DNA of 64,000 nt from positions 1,145,501 through 1,209,500 of the forward strand of contig NZ_AP019400.1 of NCBI RefSeq assembly GCF_004295585.1. The letters run 5' to 3'. The notes under the pieces are model-generated. The model was not told the origin of the DNA. It saw only the letters and a program-made list of their open reading frames with translations, and searched no databases. Numbering within the stretch: position 1 is the first letter of the stretch; every line of letters starts with the position of its first letter. Source of the stretch: Cohnella abietis. Its GTDB lineage: Bacteria; Bacillota; Bacilli; Paenibacillales; Paenibacillaceae. This document shows positions 18,877 through 28,159 of this stretch, in pieces. The translations under genes were made by a program, and so were the position numbers.

Positions 18877-20445
18877 TTAGTCCTCTATCCCCTCGTCCTG
18901 AAGAAGCTGCTCCTTATAATCGGTCGGGGATTTGCCTGTAACAAGCTTAAATACTTTAGTGAAATAGTGCCGATCCGTATAGCCTGTGATTTCGGAAATT
19001 TCTTTGAAAGGCATATCGGGATGAATTCGCATGAGCTCCTTCGCTTTATCAATGCGAAGAGTGGTTAAATATTCGACAAAGGTTTTTCCGAGATGCTTGC
19101 GAAATAGCGTTCCTAGATGCGTGCTCGAAATTTGAAATCTATCCATGACATGAGTCATTGCGATTGCTTCGCTTAGATTAGCAGCTAAATAGTCAGTAAT
19201 TTGTTCAATTAAGTGAAGCCCCTTGTTGCTGTTCGATTCATGCTCTTCAAATCGGAAGACGTTAGACAACAAGCTCCATATGTCCACTACTGCTTTCTGA
19301 TAGGAGTAGGCGTAGTCGATGATTTCCTCCATCGCTTTCTCCGTAGTAATGCTGGTGAGAGGATCCAATGTGCGAAAATATTTCTCGAGCCACTGTAAAG
19401 TTTGTTTACAATTTTTGTGCAAGATGAGGTTCGGGCACGAGTGCTGTTCCCACTGCTCGAACCAATGATTAATGACCTTTTTTAATAGCTTCCAATCCTT
19501 TTTGTCGACAGCAATAACGAGCTTCTTCTCATCCGTGCTATTCAGCAGCAGGTTGGATTTCTCTTGCACGAGTGAATGTTCAAAAAGATATATATTTTTC
19601 GATTGACCAATAACAAGCTGGTGGTACAGCTCATCATGAAGCTGATGGGCAATCTGATGAAGCTGCGTTATTTCGTTGAAAATAGGGCTAACTGCCATCG
19701 AAGGTTTATTTCCGCTTCCCTCAATAATCTGTATGCATTCAGCTGCGATATTTTTAATCCTCTGATAGTCGCATTGAAATAATCCGAGAACAATAAACCC
19801 ATATTTGGGGTTATTGTTTGAAACAATCCAAGCTCGTTCCTCCTTGAGCAGTAAAGGGTGCTGCGATAATTGTTGTTGTATTTCGTACTCCGTTTGAGGA
19901 GGCCGATTTTCCTTATTCAAGCTGGGTGTTTGTTTATTATAATAAAAGACATTATAAGTGGGATAGGAAAAGCATTGCTTCAAGATGGATAGCGTATTTC
20001 CCTCTATCTGCTTCTTATCGAGCAACTCATTCAGTAACTGCTGCTGGCGAACATAAGCCTCCTTGTTAATCCGTGCACTAGCTTTGTTTAATATTCCTTC
20101 AATGGCATAGCTATCAACGGGTTTGACAAGATAATCATCAACGTTGGCACGAATGGCATCCCGGGCATAATCGAAGGAAGAATAGCCACTCACAATGACA
20201 ACGATGATATGCGGCCACTTTTCACAAATAAGGGAAGCAAGCTGGATTCCATTCATGGATTGCATTCTGATGTCCGTAAAGATCAAGTCCGGCTGAACCG
20301 CAGGAATGGCTTCAATGGCAAGATTAGCACTTATACATTCCGCAACGATAAGGGCTTCTTCCGATGCACTGAAGCTACTATTAACGATGACTTCTTTAAG
20401 GTGGTCAATGTAAAAGGGTTCATCATCAACAATCATAATTCTCAT
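18877..20445 (-). CDS. YesN-type response regulator (module C)
   Basis: Receiver domain with Asp58 in FTDIRM and the switch Lys in LVKP, a middle region of about 290 residues, and two AraC-type helix-turn-helix motifs at the C terminus (ending KSPTDYKEQLL). The start is set to ATG 20445 (MRIMIVDDE), with GGAGG eight bases upstream. An upstream ATG at 20487 overlaps the kinase stop as ATGA but has no ribosome site of its own. It is the partner of the adjacent YesM. It probably activates the two closely related promoters at 22388 and 28091. Confidence 0.92.
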   Translation of the reverse strand: MRIMIVDDEPFYIDHLKEVIVNSSFSASEEALIVAECISANLAIEAIPAVQPDLIFTDIRMQSMNGIQLASLICEKWPHIIVVIVSGYSSFDYARDAIRANVDDYLVKPVDSYAIEGILNKASARINKEAYVRQQQLLNELLDKKQIEGNTLSILKQCFSYPTYNVFYYNKQTPSLNKENRPPQTEYEIQQQLSQHPLLLKEERAWIVSNNNPKYGFIVLGLFQCDYQRIKNIAAECIQIIEGSGNKPSMAVSPIFNEITQLHQIAHQLHDELYHQLVIGQSKNIYLFEHSLVQEKSNLLLNSTDEKKLVIAVDKKDWKLLKKVINHWFEQWEQHSCPNLILHKNCKQTLQWLEKYFRTLDPLTSITTEKAMEEIIDYAYSYQKAVVDIWSLLSNVFRFEEHESNSNKGLHLIEQITDYLAANLSEAIAMTHVMDRFQISSTHLGTLFRKHLGKTFVEYLTTLRIDKAKELMRIHPDMPFKEISEITGYTDRHYFTKVFKLVTGKSPTDYKEQLLQDEGIED

Positions 20446-20483
20446 GGTAGTCGCCTCCTTAACATTAGCGAATAGCTGTTTGT

Positions 20484-22301
20484 TCATTGTTTTAAGTAAC
20501 CTGTGAAACAGACATAAGCTCCGGAATCATCATTATTTCCGAAAGAAAAATGATAGTGCTCCTTAAACATAAGATGGAGTCTGGCAATTGTATTCACTAA
20601 GCCCATCCCGCCTATAGAGATCGAGCTTTCCCCAGGCTCGTTATTCTGCAATCGCTCAAGATAATCTTGAATGCGTCCATTTAAAGTTTCTAACGTTTCT
20701 GGATCAAAGCCTACACCATTATCGCGTATACAAATTTCCCATTTATTTGAGATTATTTTGCCAGAGATATGAATATCCAACTGCTTGTCGACTTCCGAGA
20801 ACCCGTGCTGAATGCAGTTTTCAATCAAGGGCTGAATAAAAAGCTTAGGAATAGGAATTTCCAACAGTCGCTCAGGAATATCAAATTCATAATGAAGTCG
20901 ATGCTGGTAACGAGATTTTAATAGATCTAAATAATGGTTGGCGAATTCAACTTCCTCTTTCAATGTTGTAATGGAAGATCCGGAAGAAATCGAATAGCGT
21001 AAAAACTGGGAGAGCTTTCTACTCGTATCTGATACGGCCTTCTGCTGGCCTCTGTCTGATAAGACGGTAATAACCCCTAGCATATTAAATAAAAAGTGGG
21101 GATTAATATGAGCTTGAAGAACATCAAACTTAGCTTGCATCTGTAAGGTTCGAAACTGAACAGTCTCCTCAAGGCTTTCTTGTAATCTCTGATTCAAATT
21201 CAGGAATGAACGGTTAATAATTTCGATTTCGCCCATATGGAATTTATTTTCGATAAAAGCTTGATTCGTTTCATCAAGATTAATAGAATCAATGGCCTTC
21301 TTTAATTTCTTGAGAGGATGGGTCAAAATTCTTGCGAGAATAAAGTAAACAAACACGGAAATCGCAATGAGTATAAATACACTGAATAGGATAACGTTTC
21401 GAACGAAATATAACGGTGCGTATAATTGAGATTCTGGTATGGTTAGAAAGACAGTTACTCCGGTTTTGCGAGAAGTCTGGTACATGTAGACATCATTATT
21501 CCCATGATCGTTCTTGATAGTTCCGCTCCCTACACTCGAAATACCAGTCTTAATTAAGATATCTGATAGCATTTGAGATGAAGGGGTTAATGCTTCCGGC
21601 GAAGAGGAATAAAGAACCTGACCCGCTTGTAGGATCATAACCTGCGCATTTTTCTTCGTATTCAAATCATCCAGATTCAGCATATCGGAGGCCTTAAATT
21701 GAACCTCCAAAAAACCAACAGCATGTGAATTCCAATTAATCTGTCGCAGAAACGAAAAGACAGGACCGGAATTACCCGGCAACCACCTATCCTTTTCCGA
21801 AAAATCCATAACGGTGGAACCGTTTGCAGCTTGTACCGATTTTAACCAATCATTAGATTGAATCGTATTCAGTACATCAACATCAGTCTTCTGATTTGAA
21901 AAGAAGTCTCCCTTAGACGTAAACAAGTTAATTCTGTGGATGTTTTGATAGACCGCTGCATTTAAGTAGAGAAAGTTCTGTATCGCCAATTCAGACTGTA
22001 AAATTTCAACTGAGCTCGTACTCTTGGAATAGGCTATGGACTCCAAATATTGTATCGCCGTATAGCTTGAATTGTCGCGATTGATATAAAGCTGGGTGCT
22101 TACATTGTTATTAATGGTTGAACCTACATCAAGGGTGTCGGAGTATCCGCTTACAATTTTTTCAACACTCTCTTGAATATTTGTTTCTATGTTTTTCTTA
22201 AGATAAAAATACATCGGCGTGCTGATGAGTAATACAAATAGGATCAGAACAAGTGAGTAAGTAATAAACAACCTAGTTTGTAAATTTCTAAACGATAGCA
22301 T
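20484..22301 (-). CDS. YesM-type sensor histidine kinase (module C)
   Basis: It has a membrane segment at about 11-33, an extracytoplasmic sensor of about 260 residues, a second membrane segment near 300-320, HAMP, His_kinase with His402 in INPHFLFN, and HATPase_c (VENCIQHG-type N box as IENCIQHG, DNGVGF). ATG 22301 has GGGGGT upstream; an earlier in-frame ATG at 22334 lacks a ribosome site. It is transcribed divergently from the binding-protein gene at 22459. The sensed ligand is likely the sugar carried by that binding protein. Confidence 0.92.
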   Translation of the reverse strand: MLSFRNLQTRLFITYSLVLILFVLLISTPMYFYLKKNIETNIQESVEKIVSGYSDTLDVGSTINNNVSTQLYINRDNSSYTAIQYLESIAYSKSTSSVEILQSELAIQNFLYLNAAVYQNIHRINLFTSKGDFFSNQKTDVDVLNTIQSNDWLKSVQAANGSTVMDFSEKDRWLPGNSGPVFSFLRQINWNSHAVGFLEVQFKASDMLNLDDLNTKKNAQVMILQAGQVLYSSSPEALTPSSQMLSDILIKTGISSVGSGTIKNDHGNNDVYMYQTSRKTGVTVFLTIPESQLYAPLYFVRNVILFSVFILIAISVFVYFILARILTHPLKKLKKAIDSINLDETNQAFIENKFHMGEIEIINRSFLNLNQRLQESLEETVQFRTLQMQAKFDVLQAHINPHFLFNMLGVITVLSDRGQQKAVSDTSRKLSQFLRYSISSGSSITTLKEEVEFANHYLDLLKSRYQHRLHYEFDIPERLLEIPIPKLFIQPLIENCIQHGFSEVDKQLDIHISGKIISNKWEICIRDNGVGFDPETLETLNGRIQDYLERLQNNEPGESSISIGGMGLVNTIARLHLMFKEHYHFSFGNNDDSGAYVCFTGYLKQ

Positions 22302-22324
22302 AGATGACCCCCAAAAACAGTATA

Positions 22325-22436
22325 GCACAATCAAAATGTCAGCCTAGCAGGTGTGAAATATTTCCCCATTCACTTTCAAATTCACCATTTACGGTTAGGA
22401 GTAAAAATCATAGCATTGATCCTGTAAGCATTTACA
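22325..22436 (+). promoter_or_regulatory. YesN-type promoter with cre box, binding-protein gene (module C)
   Basis: -35 TTTACG (22388-22393), 17-bp spacer, -10 TAGCAT (22411-22416), and a cre-like box TGTAAGCATTTACA (22423-22436; one change from the CcpA consensus) just after the -10. About 50 bases upstream of the -35 (TTTCCCC, TCACTTTC, ATTCACCA) match the region before 28091. The conserved upstream part is the likely binding site of the divergent YesN. Confidence 0.7.
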
Positions 22437-22458
22437 TTACAAACTTGGAGGAATGAAA

Positions 22459-23835
22459 ATGAGGGGCAATATCACAAAGAGAACTCTATTAATGAGTGTA
22501 ATCGTTCTTACAATGATTTTACTCGCAGCTTGTGGAAATTCGAATAAAAACAGTAATTCATCGGCTAGCCCGTCTGAGAGTAGCCCTGCTGCTTCTACAG
22601 AGAATGCATCCCCGTCCGCTCCACCAGAGAAGGTTACGTTAAAAGCACTTATGCACACGAGCTGGTTAAAAGGCGGAATGGAAGCTGTATTGAAAGATGC
22701 CGCAGAAAAAGAAGGAATCACTCTTCAGATTGAAAAGCTTCCAGAAGGTGTAGATGGAGATAATCTAATCAAAACTCGTTTTGCTACGAATGACAAGCCG
22801 GATCTATTGTTCTTCTATTCAGGTATTAATGAGTCAGTAGGACTTGGAAAACCAGAGGAACAGTTCGTTCCGCAGGACGATCAACCTTGGATGGCTAACT
22901 TCGACAAGAAGGTGTGGACAGGTGTATTTGATTCTTCCGGGACTTTCTATGCAGCTCCTTACGGGGGATCTAATTTGGCTGTCATGCTGTTTAACAAAAA
23001 GGTTTTCGAAAGCTTGAATTTACAAATTCCAACGACGATGGCTGAGTTCTGGGCTGCTTCTGAAGTCATTAGTAAAGCCGGTAAAGTTCCTGTGTTCCTA
23101 TCTGCCAAAGATGCTTGGACTTTGCAAATAGCAACTCATCAATCCGGTGCAGCGGAGGATCTTCTACAGGAAAAAACAGACAATATCCATACAAATAAAG
23201 GGACTGTGTCCGATTATGTTGCTCAAAGACAAGGGATCACTTTCCTTAAAGATGTTGTGGATAAGAAATATGTAAACAAAGATTTCCTATCGGATACGTA
23301 CGACAATGCACAGAAAGCACTGGCAAATGGGGATGCGGCTATGTATCCAATGGCCACTTGGGTCATGACCGATATTGCAGCGAAATATCCTGACCAAACA
23401 AACGACATTGGAGCATTCCTTATTCCTTTTAATGATGGTGCCAAGGAAATTGCGGGTGTCTATCCTCCAAACGCAGTGTATGTCGTTAAAGGAAGTAAAG
23501 AAGAAGCGGCGCAAAGATTTATTAACTACTTTGAATCCATTGAGACCCAGAATATTTATTTCGGGGCAGAGGGTGGTATACCCGCAATCAAGGGGGTTAC
23601 GAATACACTTCTGACACCTGCTGAGCTTGATGCACAGAAATTTGCCGAAGCAGGGAAGGCCGGTCCAATCGCTGTTAGTCCTTCCAAGGGGATTACTGCA
23701 TATGCAGCTGGGGATTATCCAGCATTTCTTCAGGATTTGGTAGCAGGTGCGAAGACACCAGAGCAGGTCCAGGAAGCTATGCAGAAAGAATTAGTGAAGA
23801 ACGCGAAAGCCAAGGCTGATCCGAATTTCAAATAA
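22459..23835 (+). CDS. Extracellular sugar-binding lipoprotein, ABC transporter (module C)
   Basis: Family 1 solute-binding protein of about 458 residues. The signal peptide is lipoprotein type with Cys25 (TMILLAACGNS), followed by a Ser/Ala-rich linker and a binding domain (KPDLLFFYSGINESVG, YGGSNLAVMLFNKKVFES). ATG 22459 has GGAGG seven bases upstream; ATG 22453 is too close to it. It is followed by a strong hairpin and then by two permeases. It is clearly different in sequence from the module A and B proteins, which suggests another ligand. Confidence 0.92.
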   Translation: MRGNITKRTLLMSVIVLTMILLAACGNSNKNSNSSASPSESSPAASTENASPSAPPEKVTLKALMHTSWLKGGMEAVLKDAAEKEGITLQIEKLPEGVDGDNLIKTRFATNDKPDLLFFYSGINESVGLGKPEEQFVPQDDQPWMANFDKKVWTGVFDSSGTFYAAPYGGSNLAVMLFNKKVFESLNLQIPTTMAEFWAASEVISKAGKVPVFLSAKDAWTLQIATHQSGAAEDLLQEKTDNIHTNKGTVSDYVAQRQGITFLKDVVDKKYVNKDFLSDTYDNAQKALANGDAAMYPMATWVMTDIAAKYPDQTNDIGAFLIPFNDGAKEIAGVYPPNAVYVVKGSKEEAAQRFINYFESIETQNIYFGAEGGIPAIKGVTNTLLTPAELDAQKFAEAGKAGPIAVSPSKGITAYAAGDYPAFLQDLVAGAKTPEQVQEAMQKELVKNAKAKADPNFK

Positions 23836-23873
23836 GGCTTACTAGAAATATTCGATTTGATAGGTGATTAAGG

Positions 23874-23913
23874 GAGAGAGTTTCTGAAGCAAAGAAACTC
23901 TCTCTATTATTTG
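23874..23913 (+). terminator. Terminator between binding-protein and permease genes
   Basis: Perfect 12-bp stem GAGAGAGTTTCT / AGAAACTCTCTC (23874-23885 with 23893-23904) followed by a T-rich stretch. It probably sets the excess of binding protein over permease. Confidence 0.75.
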
Positions 23914-23915
23914 GA

Positions 23916-23960
23916 CTATCAGAAAGTATAAATTTCTATGTCTTTATACTCATCTGATAG
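23916..23960 (+). repeat. Second large stem-loop in permease leader
   Basis: CTATCAG (23916-23922) pairs with CTGATAG (23954-23960), and AGTATAAA (23925-23932) pairs with TTTATACT (23943-23950). This gives a 15-bp two-part stem directly after the terminator. It may protect mRNA ends or be an operator. Confidence 0.6.
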
Positions 23961-24024
23961 CTCGATACAAACGTGTATAGCCGTCCTAAGGACAGCGAAG
24001 CCGTTTTACTTGGAGGGAAAGTGT

Positions 24025-24894
24025 ATGCTGAAACGTCAATACTACAGGTATTCTATGCTAGCACCAGGATTGTGCATTTTCCTAGTCTTCTTCGCCTGGC
24101 CTGCGATTTCTAATTTTTTCTACGCTTTCACAAACCTAGATTCCACCTTTAAGTACACACGTCTTGTTGGATTTGATAACTTTATTTCTATTTTTGAAGA
24201 TTCGGGTAGTTCAATAGCTTTTAAGAACACTTTTATATTTACTCTTGTAACTACAATCAGTAAAGTCGGTCTTGGATTTTTGTTAGCTAACTTTGTAAAT
24301 ATAAAGCTTAGAAGCACGAATTTCTTGCGTTCTGCGCTTTTTTTTCCCGTTATATTAAGTCCTATTGCTGTAGCACTGGCATTTACGGCCATTTACCATC
24401 CCAGTCGTGGATTTCTCAATGTGCTTTTGCAGAGTGTTCATCTTGACTTTCTGACGCAGCATTGGCTTACGAATAGACATATCGTCATGTACTCCATTTC
24501 TTTTGTGGAAACATGGAAGTGGACAGGATTAACCGTCATCTTGTTTCTAGCTGCTCTCCAAACAATCCCTAAGGAGCTTATCGAGGCAGCCAAAATTGAT
24601 GGAGCTACAAGCTGGCAGCAGAAGAGACATATTATTTTCCCCTTGATTCTTCCTGTGGTTAATACCAACATCATCCTCTCCTTAATTGGTGGATTAAAGG
24701 TGTTTGATATCGTATATGCGCTCACAGGTGGAGGGCCGGGAGATGCCTCTAGTGTAATTAATACCATGGTATTCAAGAGTTTCTCGCAAGGAAGAAATGG
24801 GGAAGCGACTGCAGCTAGTCTGTTATTGTTTGTGTTCATTCTCATCCTTGTAACGATCACGAATAAATATCTGAATAAAGACAACAGAGGGTGA
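24025..24894 (+). CDS. ABC sugar permease, MalF/UgpA type (module C)
   Basis: An inner-membrane protein of about 289 residues with six membrane segments. The first is MLAPGLCIFLVFFAWPAIS, and the EAA loop is EAAKIDGATSWQQK. ATG 24025 follows GGAGGG; the longer frame from 23938 would begin inside a stem-loop and is not favoured. Its stop overlaps a possible GTG start of the next permease. It works with the partner permease and a shared ATPase not encoded here. Confidence 0.92.
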   Translation: MLKRQYYRYSMLAPGLCIFLVFFAWPAISNFFYAFTNLDSTFKYTRLVGFDNFISIFEDSGSSIAFKNTFIFTLVTTISKVGLGFLLANFVNIKLRSTNFLRSALFFPVILSPIAVALAFTAIYHPSRGFLNVLLQSVHLDFLTQHWLTNRHIVMYSISFVETWKWTGLTVILFLAALQTIPKELIEAAKIDGATSWQQKRHIIFPLILPVVNTNIILSLIGGLKVFDIVYALTGGGPGDASSVINTMVFKSFSQGRNGEATAASLLLFVFILILVTITNKYLNKDNRG

Positions 24895-24899
24895 GTGCA

Positions 24900-25718
24900 G
24901 TGCGGAGCTGGAGAAAAATAATATTGGAAGCTGTTGCTCTATTAATCAGTTGTGTTATTGCCGTCCCGATCTATTTGGTTGTTGTAAATTCGTTTAAGAC
25001 AGGGGCAGAGGCTTCGGATTTAAGGTTATCCTTACCAACGAAATGGAACATTTGGAATAACTATTCTGACGTGTTTATTAGCGCTAAGATTCCACAGGCC
25101 TTATGGAATACAACAATTTTAACTGTAGTGAGTGTCTTCTTTATCATCATTTTCTGTTCTCTGTCTGCTTATTTCATTCAGAGAAGAGATAATCGAGTGA
25201 GTAAGCTAATACAAACCATTATTATCGCGGGTTTAATATTGCCATCTTCGATTATTACCACGTATATGCTGATGTTTGATTTACATTTGGTTCGTACGTA
25301 TTTAGGTGTAATTTTACTCTATATTGCTGGGAATTATGCTTTTCTAACCTATGTCTATATCGGTTTTTTTCATAGCATTCCAAGAGAACTGGATGAAGCC
25401 GCAATTATTGATGGGGTCAGACCCTATGGTTTGTTTTGGAAGATCATTTTCCCCTTATTGAAGCCAATTAGCGCCAGTGTTCTCATTATTGCCTTTATGT
25501 CGGTTTGGAATGACTTTACAACACCATTCTATTTCTTAAACACAGCAAGTCGGTTTACCTTAAGTTTGACCGTGTACTTTTTCTTCGGGCAGCATTCATC
25601 GGATTGGAATCTAGTCTTTGCAGATTTAATCATCGTTTCATTGCCGGTTATTATCTTATATCTTTTCCTACAGAGGTACATTGTTGAAGGCTTAACAGCA
25701 GGGGCTGTTAAAAGTTAA
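24900..25718 (+). CDS. ABC sugar permease, MalG type (module C)
   Basis: A normal-length MalG-type permease of about 272 residues, without the long insert of modules A and B. The EAA loop is DEAAIIDGVRPYGLFWK. Two GTG starts are possible: 24891 overlaps the upstream stop by four bases, and 24900 is better placed after AGAGGGTGA. Translational coupling to the first permease is likely either way. Confidence 0.9.
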   Translation: MRSWRKIILEAVALLISCVIAVPIYLVVVNSFKTGAEASDLRLSLPTKWNIWNNYSDVFISAKIPQALWNTTILTVVSVFFIIIFCSLSAYFIQRRDNRVSKLIQTIIIAGLILPSSIITTYMLMFDLHLVRTYLGVILLYIAGNYAFLTYVYIGFFHSIPRELDEAAIIDGVRPYGLFWKIIFPLLKPISASVLIIAFMSVWNDFTTPFYFLNTASRFTLSLTVYFFFGQHSSDWNLVFADLIIVSLPVIILYLFLQRYIVEGLTAGAVKS

Positions 25719-25742
25719 CTGAAATGGAGGCGTAGCGAACTT

Positions 25743-27968
25743 ATGAAGAGAGAAGAGTGGGTTTGGTTAAAAGGAAAGACGTTGCAGCTTGGATTCAATC
25801 CGGCGAACTATTCTTTACGATGGTTTGGAAATGAAGAACGTTCATGGATTGTTACGAATGACCTTCGTGATTTATTATTAGTTCGTTTACGAAATGCTGC
25901 AGGAGAGGCTCTAAATTTAGGAAGCTCAAGTGCAAGTAAGATTGAGGTTGAAGCTCGAAATGCCAATGGGACTCCAGAAATGACCATTCACTTTCTAGAA
26001 TGGGGCGGTACTGCCTTTTCATTGAGCTTAAATATTACGATTCCCGATGAGAGTGAACTGTCTTATTGGAATGTTTCGCTGACTAATGGCACAGGTTTGG
26101 TATTGGAGTGGATTGACCTTCCGAATGTTACAGTGCCTAATGATCTGGTTGCCAAGGGCGGAGAGGCAAGGATTGTTTGGCCGGGTGTGGAAGGGGTACT
26201 GGTGGAAGATGCATCGCTTAGAGAAAATGGCTGGGTTGCATACAGGGATCCGGGATACCCCAGCAAGGGCTGGGAGGGCATTTATCCGGCAGCAGCGGGA
26301 ACCCAGTTTATGGCGTACTACAAAGCAGATGGTGGACTCTATTATGGAACACATGATGCTGAGCACCACGTGAAATCCATAGAGTATATGGCAACAGATT
26401 TAGGTGTGCGACTGCAATTTCGTATTTTCCCAGGCATTGGAGCGAAAGAGAGCTATGAACTGGGCTTTCCTATTGTACTAGGTAGCTTCGCGGGTGATTG
26501 GTATGGAGCAGCAGACATTTATAGAAATTGGCTCAATACCCGTGATAATAACCGCCTGACTCGCCTTGTAGACAACAAGACTTTGCCAGAATGGTTTAAT
26601 AGCTCTCCCGTTACGGTTACCTACCCTGTTCGGGGTACACATGACGTGGGCAATATGGATCCGAATCTTTATTATCCTTATGTTAATGCACTGCCTTATT
26701 TGGAAAGGCTGAAAGAGGAGTTCCAAAGTCCGATAATGGCGTTGTTGATGCATTGGGAGGGAACGGCACCTTGGGCACCGCCTTATGTATGGCCACCCTA
26801 TGGTGGAGCTGATGCATTGCGAGCTTTTTCGGACAGCTTACACGAGAAGGGCATGTATTTAGGCTTGTACTGTAGTGGAACGGGCTGGACGCAGGAAAGC
26901 TTGCTAGATCCAGCATACACGATGCATCAAGAGTTTACGGAGCAGCAGCTTGAGAAAGTCATGTGTACGGCGCCTGATGGCTCACTTCCTTATTCCTTAA
27001 TCTGTAACGGCTATCAGAGATGGGGCTACGATATGTGTGCCGCCCATCCTTTTACTAGTGATACGATTGTCACGGAAATTCGTAAGATATTAGCATCCGA
27101 CTGTGATTATATTCAATTCTTTGATCAGAATTTGGGCGGATTATCCTATTTCTGTTACAGTCATGATCACGGACACGTTCCGGTTCCTGGAAAATGGCAG
27201 GTTGATGCTATGCTGCAGATTGGCGAACGCATTAATACAATGCTTCAGGAGGAAGCTCCTCATGTCTTATTTGGTTGTGAGACAGCGGCAGCTGAGCCGT
27301 TTATGTCACAATTTCAATTTAATGATCTGCGATATAGCATTGCTTTCTTCGCCGGGCAGCCGATTCCTATCTATCAATATCTCTATCATGAATATATTAA
27401 TAATTTCATGGGCAACCAGAATAATCTGAAGGAAACGATGGATTTAACAGGCTCCCCATGGAACCTCTTATGGCGCACAGCTTATGCCTTCCACTCGGGG
27501 GACATGATGACAGTTGTGCTAGGGGACGAGGGCAAGGTGCATTGGGATTGGTGTACAGAGTGGGATGTTCCGGGACCGGATCAATCGCATATTTTACGTC
27601 TGATCAGTCAGTTGAATCCTTGGCGAACAGGTACGGGTCAGCCTTATTTGGTCTATGGGCGGATGCTTCGTTCCTTGAAGACTACCTGTGAGGGTGAGGT
27701 CGTCGATATCGTCATGAAAGCCGGACATAAACTGCGTATACCCCCTGTAATAACGAGCCGTTGGACAAGTGATGCGGGCGGGGAAGCGCAATTCTTAATC
27801 AACTATACGCCTGAAGTGCAGACAGTTACAGTTGAATTGGAAGAGTTTGCGGGCTATTCATGGACCGATTCGCACACTGCGGATGCTACAAGGCATGCTG
27901 TAACGGGTAGCGTTATTCGGCTTACCATTCAGCCATTGTCAGCAGTTATGCTCGAACGAAATCAGTAG
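25743..27968 (+). CDS. Putative glycoside hydrolase, DUF6259-like (741 aa)
   Basis: Predicted cytoplasmic enzyme without signal peptide. The N-terminal beta-sandwich (about 1-250) precedes a TIM-barrel-like region with the strongly conserved segment LLMHWEGTAPWAPPYVWPPY (about 335-355). Asp461 in FFDQNLGG and Glu513 in FGCETAAAEP are plausible catalytic acids, and a C-terminal beta domain follows. Its paralogue at 40498 conserves all of these. I believe this matches the DUF6259 family, whose enzymatic activity is not known to me. It follows the module C permeases by 24 bases, so it should process the imported sugar. The RBS is GGAGG with long spacing. Confidence 0.75.
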   Translation: MKREEWVWLKGKTLQLGFNPANYSLRWFGNEERSWIVTNDLRDLLLVRLRNAAGEALNLGSSSASKIEVEARNANGTPEMTIHFLEWGGTAFSLSLNITIPDESELSYWNVSLTNGTGLVLEWIDLPNVTVPNDLVAKGGEARIVWPGVEGVLVEDASLRENGWVAYRDPGYPSKGWEGIYPAAAGTQFMAYYKADGGLYYGTHDAEHHVKSIEYMATDLGVRLQFRIFPGIGAKESYELGFPIVLGSFAGDWYGAADIYRNWLNTRDNNRLTRLVDNKTLPEWFNSSPVTVTYPVRGTHDVGNMDPNLYYPYVNALPYLERLKEEFQSPIMALLMHWEGTAPWAPPYVWPPYGGADALRAFSDSLHEKGMYLGLYCSGTGWTQESLLDPAYTMHQEFTEQQLEKVMCTAPDGSLPYSLICNGYQRWGYDMCAAHPFTSDTIVTEIRKILASDCDYIQFFDQNLGGLSYFCYSHDHGHVPVPGKWQVDAMLQIGERINTMLQEEAPHVLFGCETAAAEPFMSQFQFNDLRYSIAFFAGQPIPIYQYLYHEYINNFMGNQNNLKETMDLTGSPWNLLWRTAYAFHSGDMMTVVLGDEGKVHWDWCTEWDVPGPDQSHILRLISQLNPWRTGTGQPYLVYGRMLRSLKTTCEGEVVDIVMKAGHKLRIPPVITSRWTSDAGGEAQFLINYTPEVQTVTVELEEFAGYSWTDSHTADATRHAVTGSVIRLTIQPLSAVMLERNQ

Positions 27969-27989
27969 ACGGCCAAGCGTATTCTAAAA

Positions 27990-28025
27990 GGCTCTAAGGG
28001 GGTAATCTCGTCTTAGAGCCTCTTT
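27990..28025 (+). terminator. Terminator after DUF6259-like gene
   Basis: Perfect stem GGCTCTAAG / CTTAGAGCC (27990-27998 with 28012-28020) followed by TCTTT. Confidence 0.85.
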
Positions 28026-28055
28026 GGAGTATCTCCTAGCACGAAAAAAGGGTGT

Positions 28056-28138
28056 GTGAATTTTTCCCCCTGTCACTGTCGAATATGCCATTTACGTTAT
28101 TTGCGTAAAATCGTAGCATTAATATGTAAGCGCTTAAT
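28056..28138 (+). promoter_or_regulatory. YesN-type promoter with cre box, SLH gene (module C)
   Basis: -35 TTTACG (28091-28096), 17-bp spacer, -10 TAGCAT (28114-28119), and cre-like TGTAAGCGCTTAAT (28125-28138). The -35, the -10, the spacer length and about 35 upstream bases match the promoter at 22388. The SLH gene should therefore be switched on together with the binding protein and repressed by CcpA. Confidence 0.72.
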
Positions 28139-28159
28139 ATATTAGGGGAGGTTTTACTT

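Noticed and set aside
24438..24884. Minus-strand open frame opposite the module C permease.
   Set aside because: Complement of membrane-spanning coding sequence; no supporting signals.
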